Shown one piece after another: positions 1 through 5,041 of a stretch of DNA of 5,041 bases. Where the stretch lies: assembly GCA_964647545.1 (NCBI GenBank), contig CAZYHS010000047.1, forward strand, positions 1-5,041, in the 5' to 3' direction. The notes under the pieces are model-generated. The model searched no databases and had not been told where the DNA came from. It worked only from the letters and a program-made list of their open reading frames with translations. The stretch's first letter is position 1. Each line of letters begins with the position of its first letter. A program made the position numbers and the translations under genes. This DNA is from CAZYHS01 sp964647545 (GTDB taxonomy: Bacteria > UBA10199 > GCA-002796325 > 1-14-0-20-49-13).

Positions 1-935
1 CGGGCGAGTCTGTTCGCGCAATTTATCGAGCGAGTCGCGCGCTCTAAAATGGCCGTTTTCATTGTCGAGAACGAGCTGGAAATCTTTTTTGGCTAGCTTC
101 CAGTTGCGTTGATAGGCTTCTGTTTGCGCGAGGTCGAAACGCGCTTCGTTGTTTTTCGGTTCGTTATTTAGAAGATTTTCGTAGCGATTAATTGCGGTGC
201 GAACCCACTTGTTCCAGTAGGCCTTTTTGCCGCGCATTTCGAGTTTCACGTTTTCGTTGCCCGATTTATCAAAGGCTTCCTGATAGGCGTTTAGCGAGCG
301 CGAGTATTTTTTCCACCAGCCCAAGACGCGCGCTTTTTGTCTGGCAACGTCGGGATCGAATTTTATTTCGAGCGCCTTGTCGTAGGCGGCGATCGATTCG
401 GTGTACCTCTCGTCCCACGAAAGGACGTCGGCTTTTTCGTGGAGGGCAGCAAAATTTGCCGGCTCTTTCGCTAGGACCAAATCATATTCGTCGACCGATT
501 CGCCAAATTGTTTATCGTAGGAGAGAACTCTCGCCAGTTGCAATTTTGTTTCGGTGTTGTTTGGGTCCAGTTCGAGCGATTTTCTAAAAGATGCGGCCGC
601 ATCGCCAAACCGGCCGAGGATAAGTTGCATGAAACCGGCTTGATAATAGGCTTTGGGGGCGAGCTTTGCGTCCGGTGTCGAGGCCAGATAGAGTTCAAGC
701 GCTGCGGTGTTGTCGCCTTTCCAGAAGTTGACCTCGGCTGCTTCAAAGATCGCAAAATAGGCGCGTGGGTTTTTATCGATATATTTTTTGTAAGCTTCAA
801 GCGCCTCGTCATATTTTTTCTGGTAAGAGAGGACGCGCGCAAGTTTGACCTGCACAGGCATTTCTTGAGTTGCCGCCAACGCGCTGCCGCACAACATGGC
901 CAGCGCCGCCGCAATTAACAAAATATTTTTTTCAT
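1..935 (-). CDS. Secreted TPR-repeat protein, partial at C-terminus, with apparent frameshift at codons 2-4
   Basis: I translated this frame by hand; it is open from about 921 down to position 1 with no stop, so the C-terminus lies outside the window. If one A is added to the A7 run (926-932), the protein starts MKKNILLIAAALAMLCGSALA, a good Sec signal peptide with ALA before a cleavage point near residue 21. As given, the ATG at 935 reads only MKKIFC and stops (915-917). The rest is about eight TPR-like repeats of roughly 34 residues from about residue 27 to the edge (312 residues visible). They carry recurring LARVLSY, ADVLSW and ARVLGW segments followed by Y..A...Y. The start overlaps the stop of the upstream TPR gene (ATGA), implying translational coupling. 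A TTG start at 921 would keep the frame but lose the positively charged N-terminus. Role: probably a periplasmic scaffold, or the N-terminal half of an outer-membrane protein. This is inferred from repeat style only. Confidence 0.75.
926..932 (-). other. Seven-A homopolymer causing an apparent -1 frameshift after the start codon
   Basis: On the minus strand the start ATG (935-933) is followed directly by seven A, then TATTTTG. With seven A the start frame hits TAA at 917-915. With eight A, or with a -1 ribosomal slip over AAA AAA, it joins the long signal-peptide and TPR frame exactly. Either route gives the same N-terminus, MKKNILL. Homopolymer length error, a phase-variable tract and transcriptional or ribosomal slippage are all compatible with what is seen. 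Confidence 0.7.
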
Positions 936-2227
936 TTGCCGGATGCCTTTTTATACTCCGCTTCGGCTTCACCGAATTTTCCCTGCCACGTCAGCACGTC
1001 GCCAAGTTTGACAATGAGAGCCTTGTTTGCCTGATTTCGTCCAATCGCAATTCGGAGAGCTTTTTCAGCCTTTGCCAGTTCGCCAGCTGCGATAAAACTC
1101 TCAATTGCATTTTGCAAATCGTTTTCTGTGAAGTCGCCGGCTGAAATTATTTGATCGTAAACGTCCGCCGCTTTTTTGGGCATTTTCAAGGCGAGATAAC
1201 TTTCGGCCGCGCCGCGAAGCGTGGCCGCGTCAAGGCCCCCCTCTTTGATGATTTGCTCGAAATAGGGGAGCGCGGCAGTTTGATTTCCCTGCCATGCATA
1301 GGTGTTAGCCAGCCCGAGCAAAATTGCCGGATCGTCGGGAGATGACGCCAAAAGCATTTTAAATTGTGACTCGGCGGTGGAGAAATCTTTGTTGTAGAGA
1401 TTTAAGTACGCGAGCTCGATTTTAAGCGCCAAATCCTTCGGAGACTTATTGATGGCACCTTCCAATAATTTAATTGCGTCGTTAAACCTGTTTGTTGCGG
1501 TGAAGCAGTCGGCAAGTCGCACAATTGCTTCGATATCGTTGGGCGAAATTGAAAGGGCTTTTTCGTAATTTTCAATCGCCTCGTCGTAGTTCTTATTTGT
1601 CAGGTGATATGCCGCGACCGCTTTTATCGCCGGCGTATACTTTGGATATTTTTTTTGAAGATTTTCGAGAAGTTCAAGAGCGTCACTTTCGCGTCCCGAT
1701 TTCAAAAACGAGTCGGCCAGAAAAACATTTGCCTCCTGATGGGTCGGTTCGGTCAGCAGATATTTTTGCAGCAGAGGAATTGCCTTGTCGTATTGAGAAT
1801 CAAAATAGAGAACGTAGGCAAGCGAGAGCATTGTTTTGAAATCGGCACGATTTTTTTGCAGCATGCCGTTATAGAGCTCGATCGCCTCCTGCTTGTGTCC
1901 GGTTCGGGCTAAAATGTCTATCAGCCCGCGCTGCGCGAGCTTGTCCTTTTGGTTGATCGCAAGAAGTGAGTTGAAACTCTCGCGGGCGACTTCAAATCTG
2001 TTTGTCCAGAGAGCCGACAGGCCGAGAAGCCTCAGCGCGTTGACGTCATTTGGGCGCATTGAAACCGCACGTTGAAAATATGGCACGGCCTGTTCGTGAA
2101 GGCGGTTTTCGTAAAGGCGTTTTCCTTTTGCGTAAAGAATTTCGGGCTGATTGAATTTTTGGAAAAGAAAAGTTGTCGCGGCAGCGGTTGCGATCAAAAC
2201 AACAAAAAGAATCAGGTACTTTTTCAT
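932..2227 (-). CDS. Membrane-anchored TPR-repeat protein (about 12 TPRs)
   Basis: The protein has 431 residues from the ATG at 2227, chosen because it begins MKKYLILF. The frame stays open to a TTG at 2254, but that adds a hydrophilic stretch before the membrane segment. A modest GTAGGG ribosome site lies six bases upstream of the ATG. Residues 4-24 are a hydrophobic segment, probably an uncleaved inner-membrane anchor or a signal peptide without a clear cleavage site. From about residue 29 to the end, the sequence is almost wholly consecutive 34-residue TPR units (about 403 residues, close to 12 units). Typical signatures are YDEAIENYEKALSISPND and FNDAIKLLEGAINKSPKD. No enzymatic domain is visible, so it is likely a periplasmic protein-interaction scaffold. 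The last repeat (VLTWQGKFGEAEAEYKK) resembles the repeats of the next gene, whose ATG overlaps this TGA. TPR homology alone cannot name the partner or pathway. Confidence 0.9.
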   Translation of the reverse strand: MKKYLILFVVLIATAAATTFLFQKFNQPEILYAKGKRLYENRLHEQAVPYFQRAVSMRPNDVNALRLLGLSALWTNRFEVARESFNSLLAINQKDKLAQRGLIDILARTGHKQEAIELYNGMLQKNRADFKTMLSLAYVLYFDSQYDKAIPLLQKYLLTEPTHQEANVFLADSFLKSGRESDALELLENLQKKYPKYTPAIKAVAAYHLTNKNYDEAIENYEKALSISPNDIEAIVRLADCFTATNRFNDAIKLLEGAINKSPKDLALKIELAYLNLYNKDFSTAESQFKMLLASSPDDPAILLGLANTYAWQGNQTAALPYFEQIIKEGGLDAATLRGAAESYLALKMPKKAADVYDQIISAGDFTENDLQNAIESFIAAGELAKAEKALRIAIGRNQANKALIVKLGDVLTWQGKFGEAEAEYKKASGK

Positions 2228-2283
2228 AAACTGCCCTACTTTTATGAGGGGCAATCTATCACAACTTCAGACCTCTTCAACTT

Positions 2284-2544
2284 TTATAATCGCTCGATTT
2301 TAAAAACTACCGAGTTGTGCGGGTCGGGGCAGCAGGCAAAGGCGACTTTGCTGTCTTTCTCCCACGGAAATTTGGCCCCGTACATCATTCCGGTTACAAA
2401 CGGAAAGATCGCGTTGTAGGCCCAAGCGCAAAACGGGGCGTTAAATTCGTCGACTAACCAAGAGTCGCCGACTTTAATTCCAGCGTCGCAGGTTCCGCGC
2501 CCGCGAATTTCGGTGACGGTGATTTTTATGTTAGGTTTGATCAT
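2284..2544 (-). CDS. TIGR04076 family small protein, function unknown
   Basis: The protein has 86 residues. The pattern matches what I know of the TIGR04076 family: an N-terminal beta strand (IKITVTEIRG), then GTCDAGIKVGDSW (Cys19), then PFCAWAYNAIFPFVTGMMYG (Cys39), FPWEKD, and a C-terminal CCPDP (Cys71, Cys72) before VVFKIERL. The conserved Cys residues and the GxKVGD and CPDP motifs suggest metal binding or redox chemistry, but no function is established to my knowledge. Length is normal for the family, so the gene looks intact. The ATG start is secure: a strong AAAGGAG site sits seven bases upstream. The protein has no signal peptide, so it is cytoplasmic. It is followed after 56 bases by the TPR gene with no terminator visible between them, so the two are probably co-transcribed. 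It may have no functional link to the TPR genes. Confidence 0.83.
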   Translation of the reverse strand: MIKPNIKITVTEIRGRGTCDAGIKVGDSWLVDEFNAPFCAWAYNAIFPFVTGMMYGAKFPWEKDSKVAFACCPDPHNSVVFKIERL

Positions 2545-2570
2545 GTCGCATCTCCTTTATGTGAGACATG
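2542..2570 (-). repeat. Inverted repeat CATGTC...GACATG enclosing the ribosome site and start codon
   Basis: A perfect six-base inverted repeat lies at 2542-2547 and 2565-2570; one further C-G pair can form after a single mismatch. On the minus-strand transcript the 3' arm contains the start ATG and the loop holds AAAGGAG. As RNA this could mask the start codon; as DNA it could be an operator half-site pair. The stem is short, so chance occurrence is possible. Confidence 0.4.
2552..2558 (-). promoter_or_regulatory. Strong Shine-Dalgarno site of the TIGR04076 gene
   Basis: The minus strand reads AAAGGAG seven bases before the ATG at 2544. This is the best ribosome-binding site in the window and fixes the start of the gene. 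It sits in the loop between the arms of the inverted repeat at 2542-2570. Confidence 0.75.
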
Positions 2571-2575
2571 TAACA

Positions 2576-2604
2576 CAAAAGGCCCCCGTTTTGGAGGCCT
2601 TTTG
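2576..2604 (-). terminator. Hairpin terminator after the lipoprotein gene
   Basis: The arms 2576-2587 and 2593-2604 form a 12-pair stem around a five-base loop. On the minus-strand RNA the only imperfection is a G-U wobble, whereas on the plus strand the same position is an A-C mismatch, so the structure suits minus-strand transcription. It lies 23 bases past the lipoprotein stop. The 3' arm ends in TTTTG rather than a long U-run, so termination may be incomplete. Confidence 0.7.
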
Positions 2605-2627
2605 AGAGCTGCTATAAAATATGAGAA

Positions 2628-4028
2628 CTAATATTGTGTCTCTGATGTAACGCCTTCCGTATAGATGCTTCCAGCTGCAGCAGCTGCGGCTGCGGGCGTT
2701 GTCTTTAGGTTTAACCACATGAGGTGAGTATAAGATTCCGGATTTACTAGTGTCGAAAGGCTGCCGGTCAGTGCGACATAACCATCACCATCTGTTTGAT
2801 AAAAACCGGTGACCGTGCCGCTTGCGTCAACAACGGCCTTGATGTCATAGGTATGTCCGGTTGGGCATGAAGCAGTTGCAGAACTGGCGCCGTTATTGAT
2901 CGCAACAATGCAGCTTTGAGTGTCCGATTCATTTATCACGCCGGCAAAAAGCGACGTGCCTGAAGAATTAGGGTTAGAACCAACATTGAACAATGTTCCG
3001 ACGCGTGATGCATAACCGCCATCACCTGTTGTATCAATTCCACTTACAGAATCTAGTCTGTAGATCATTGTCAGCCCATCGGCAGATACTGTTACAGGTT
3101 TAGATGCAGCGGCCAACTTGTTTCCTGATGTCGCAAAGTCAAACGAGCTGCTTGCCAAATTGAACGTCTCAAGTTCATCGATCGATGCCCAATCGGACAA
3201 TATCGGTGGCAGACCCGTGTAAACATTTGTCCAGCATGCGCTGCTTATTGCGTTGAAATCATCGTTCACTGCACAGGCGTTTAAGAATTTATAGGTTGCA
3301 TTGGAAGTGAGTGTGGTGCCATCGGTAGCCTCGATCCCTGTGGTAAGTGTGAGCGTGCAATGAAGTAATGCGAATCTCCAAGCGTCTTCCACTGAAAATG
3401 TACAGGCAGTGTCCGTACAAGGCGAGGTTCCTATAGCGAGCGACGGTTGTGGGGTGGTATTTCCCGCCGGTAGGGTGCAGCTCAATGTTACATTCTCGTC
3501 GGTGAATGTGGTCGGTTCTATCGCCTTCGAGAAGGTTGTGGTGAAGGTTGTTGGCCAAACGTTGATTGATCCTGTCGGTGCTATCTCTACATCTGCACCG
3601 TCCTTAACTGTTGTTGCAGCAAGAGCTGCTGCGGTGGTGAATGTTTTTGATGCATCTGCTATCGTTTTGTTATTTGCGTCTGTGAGGCCGGAAAGCACAG
3701 CTGAATATTCAGTGTTGGCAGCAAGATTCTCAGTTAGTGTGCATGTGATAAGTTTGGTCTCTGCGACATAACTATAACCTGTACAAAGATTGGTAGCGCT
3801 GTCCGTAGCTTTTAATGTGAACACCGTAGCCCAGCTTTCCGGCTCGGTGATTCCAACGCTGTCGTCATCGGTCAATGTTACCACAATGTCAGTATTGACA
3901 GCGACATTGGTGGTGTTTTCCGGAGTCGATATTGTTGCTGTGATTGAGCTGTCTGATGGTGTGACGCTACCGCTGCCGCACGCAACACAAAAGCACAGCG
4001 CCAGCAGAATAAGTACTAATTTTTTCAT
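2628..4028 (-). CDS. Secreted lipoprotein with two Ig-like (Big_5-type) domains and a lectin-like C-terminal region
   Basis: The protein has 466 residues from the ATG at 4028, preceded by AAGGGA at a normal distance. The frame is open further upstream, but upstream ATGs at 4062-4067 fall at or before the predicted transcription start. The N-terminus MKKLVLILLALCFCVACGSG is a lipoprotein signal peptide: Cys17 is the lipidation site (CVAC, with an unusual Cys at -3). Gly at +2 favours the outer membrane over inner-membrane retention. After a Ser/Thr linker come two Ig-like domains of SbsA/Big_5 type, about residues 29-132 (TPENTTNVAVNTDIVVTLT) and 137-250 (TTFTTTFSKAIEPTTF). Residues 252-466 begin NDDFN and resemble a concanavalin-like jelly-roll fold, probably a carbohydrate- or surface-binding module. 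This last call is weaker. The mature chain has ten further Cys in even numbers per region, consistent with disulfides. A run of seven Ala lies near the C-terminus (446-452). No catalytic motif is seen. It likely acts at the cell surface in adhesion or binding. Confidence 0.88.
   Translation of the reverse strand: MKKLVLILLALCFCVACGSGSVTPSDSSITATISTPENTTNVAVNTDIVVTLTDDDSVGITEPESWATVFTLKATDSATNLCTGYSYVAETKLITCTLTENLAANTEYSAVLSGLTDANNKTIADASKTFTTAAALAATTVKDGADVEIAPTGSINVWPTTFTTTFSKAIEPTTFTDENVTLSCTLPAGNTTPQPSLAIGTSPCTDTACTFSVEDAWRFALLHCTLTLTTGIEATDGTTLTSNATYKFLNACAVNDDFNAISSACWTNVYTGLPPILSDWASIDELETFNLASSSFDFATSGNKLAAASKPVTVSADGLTMIYRLDSVSGIDTTGDGGYASRVGTLFNVGSNPNSSGTSLFAGVINESDTQSCIVAINNGASSATASCPTGHTYDIKAVVDASGTVTGFYQTDGDGYVALTGSLSTLVNPESYTHLMWLNLKTTPAAAAAAAGSIYTEGVTSETQY
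2673..2693 (-). repeat. Seven-alanine codon run near the lipoprotein C-terminus
   Basis: Seven consecutive GCN codons (GCA, GCC, GCA, GCT, GCT, GCA, GCT) encode residues 446-452. The mixed third bases make it a poor slippage substrate, so it is probably a loop or linker rather than a variable tract. Confidence 0.6.
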
Positions 4029-4066
4029 ATTCTTTCCCTTGTGGCCTCCATTTATTGATAGCATCA

Positions 4067-4095
4067 TTTGTAGCAAAATTCGTGCGGCAAGCCAA
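4067..4095 (-). promoter_or_regulatory. Predicted sigma70-type promoter of the lipoprotein gene
   Basis: The minus strand reads TTGGCT (4095-4090), a 17-base spacer, then TACAAA (4072-4067). Each box matches four of six consensus bases, and a TG one base before the -10 adds an extended -10 element. A/T-rich sequence (ATAATATTTAAA) lies just upstream. Transcription would begin near 4060, leaving a leader of about 32 bases that includes the AAGGGA ribosome site. It lies in the 90-base gap after the ABC gene, in which I see no terminator. Confidence 0.5.
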
Positions 4096-4118
4096 GTTTA
4101 AATATTATCACTGTGCTT

Positions 4119-5041
4119 CTAAGATGTTTCAAGTTCGGCCCAGCGTTTGTAAAGTTTTTCGATTTTTTCTTCGAGCGATTTAATTTGCGGCACAAGTTCG
4201 GAAAGCTTTGCGGCGTTTGTCGCGTTCGACGGGTCGCTCACTTCGGCGTGCAACTTGGCGAGTTCGGTTTCAGAGGTGTGAATTGTCTCTTCCATGTTGT
4301 CGAGCTCGAACTGCTCTTTAAAGCTCAACTTGCGTTTGCCGGCCGCAGCTCCCGAGCTTTCGGCTGTTTTGTCTTGCTGCGACGGTTTTTTCTTTTCTTC
4401 AGCGCCTGCTTTTTTGCGGTCTGCAATTTCCTGTGCGTAGGCCCTTTCCCATTGTTCGAGGCTTGCGTAGGTCGTCAGTTTTCCTTCGTTTGCACTTCCG
4501 GCTTCGCCAAAGGCAATTAAAGTTGTCGCGACGTTGTCGAGAAAATAGCGGTCGTGCGTGACTAAAATAACCGCGCCGCCAAAATCGGCCAGCGATTCTT
4601 CAAGAACCTCGAGCGTTGACATGTCTAGGTCGTTCGTCGGTTCGTCAAGGACCAGCACGTTCCCTTCTTGCAGCATGAGCCGTGCGATCAGCAGGCGGCT
4701 CTGTTCGCCGCCGGAGAGGCGCGAAACCTCCATCTCAGATTGCAGCGGGCTGAAGTTAAAACGGTCGAGGTAGCTTCTGATGTGAATGTAGTTTCCGCGG
4801 TAGAGAACGTGGTCGCCTTTGGGGCAGATAGTTTCGGCGACTGTCAATTTTGGGTCGAGCAGGTCGCGATTTTGTTCGAAATAAACGACCTGCAACTGAT
4901 CGCTTCTTGTGACGCTTCCCGAATCGGGTTCAACTCCGCCAAGCAGCGTTCTTATCAAGGTCGTTTTACCGCAGCCGTTGTTTCCCAAAAGTCCGATCCT
5001 GCTTTTCGGCGTAATTAAAATGTCGGTATTTTTGAAAAGTG
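4119..5041 (-). CDS. uup: Uup-like ABC-F ATPase, C-terminal part (N-terminus outside window)
   Basis: The frame is open to the right edge, giving 306 visible residues: the second nucleotide-binding domain and the C-terminal domain. In visible numbering, Walker A is GNNGCGKTT (19-27), the Q-loop is YFEQNRD (Gln56), the signature is LSGGEQSR (108-115), Walker B is VLVLDEPTNDLD (128-139) and the H-loop is VTHDRYF (His162). A Lys/Glu/Ser-rich linker (about 208-234) leads to KLSFKEQFELD and a coiled coil to the end (about 248-304). This is the C-terminal domain typical of Uup. ABC-F proteins of this type are soluble, have no membrane domain, and act on ribosomes; E. coli Uup also affects precise transposon excision. 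All ATPase motifs are intact. The first ATPase domain and interdomain linker must lie beyond 5041. A short internal TTG reading is not the true start. Other ABC-F subfamilies are less likely given the C-terminal domain. Confidence 0.92.
   Translation of the reverse strand, partial: LFKNTDILITPKSRIGLLGNNGCGKTTLIRTLLGGVEPDSGSVTRSDQLQVVYFEQNRDLLDPKLTVAETICPKGDHVLYRGNYIHIRSYLDRFNFSPLQSEMEVSRLSGGEQSRLLIARLMLQEGNVLVLDEPTNDLDMSTLEVLEESLADFGGAVILVTHDRYFLDNVATTLIAFGEAGSANEGKLTTYASLEQWERAYAQEIADRKKAGAEEKKKPSQQDKTAESSGAAAGKRKLSFKEQFELDNMEETIHTSETELAKLHAEVSDPSNATNAAKLSELVPQIKSLEEKIEKLYKRWAELETS

Noticed and set aside
471..914. Minus-strand ORF of 147 residues within the second TPR gene
   Set aside because: It is rich in Arg, Ser and Pro without domain character and lies in a shifted frame. 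The overlapping frame gives clear TPR repeats, so this is a shadow.
2232..2253. Short hairpin TGCCC/GGGCA just upstream of the first TPR gene start, overlapping its ribosome site
   Set aside because: Five pairs with a 12-base loop are too weak to claim as regulatory without conservation.
2072..2419. Plus-strand ORF spanning the TPR start and the TIGR04076 gene
   Set aside because: It overlaps two well-supported minus-strand genes and shows no recognisable domain or ribosome site.
2605..2640. A/T-rich stretch (minus-strand TATTTTATAG) as a promoter for the TIGR04076 gene
   Set aside because: No good -35 at proper spacing, and a transcript from here would have to pass the terminator hairpin immediately.
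3409..4101. Plus-strand Val/Ser-rich ORFs opposite the lipoprotein
   Set aside because: They mirror the Thr/Asn/Asp-rich lipoprotein codons on the other strand; the composition is explained by antisense reading.
4029..4118. Terminator for the ABC-F gene
   Set aside because: Only very short inverted repeats (GGC/GCC) with no U-run; no credible terminator seen.

Overview
All five genes in this window lie on the minus strand, so the reading order runs from position 5041 down to 1. The window suggests a Gram-negative bacterium of intermediate GC. The evidence is an outer-membrane-type lipoprotein with Ig-like domains, periplasmic TPR proteins and a Uup-type ABC-F ATPase. A lineage of deltaproteobacterial grade would fit this style of lipoprotein, but the sequence alone does not settle the taxonomy. 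No rRNA, tRNA, CRISPR array or insertion sequence was found, and no gap between genes exceeds about 90 bases.

Layout in transcription order: (1) 5041-4119, the C-terminal part of a Uup-like ABC-F ATPase, cut by the window edge. (2) 4028-2628, a secreted lipoprotein with two Ig-like domains and a lectin-like C-terminal region. It has its own plausible sigma70 promoter (4067-4095) and a hairpin terminator (2576-2604). (3) 2544-2284, a small cysteine-containing protein of the TIGR04076 family, function unknown. (4) 2227-932, a membrane-anchored protein built almost entirely of about 12 TPR repeats. (5) 935-1, a second TPR protein with a signal peptide, running off the left edge.

Genes 3, 4 and 5 look like one operon. 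Genes 3 and 4 are 56 bases apart with no terminator visible, and genes 4 and 5 overlap by ATGA. The two TPR proteins share a repeat style (VLxW/Y...Y.EA...Y), so they probably work together in the periplasm, perhaps as scaffolds for an export or envelope-assembly apparatus. That role is inference.

The most notable observation is at the start of gene 5. The ATG overlapping the upstream stop is followed by a run of seven A, and in the sequence as given this frame stops after six codons. The long open frame encoding the signal peptide and TPRs is reached only if one extra A is present or a -1 slip occurs. This could be a sequencing error, a phase-variable tract or programmed slippage.
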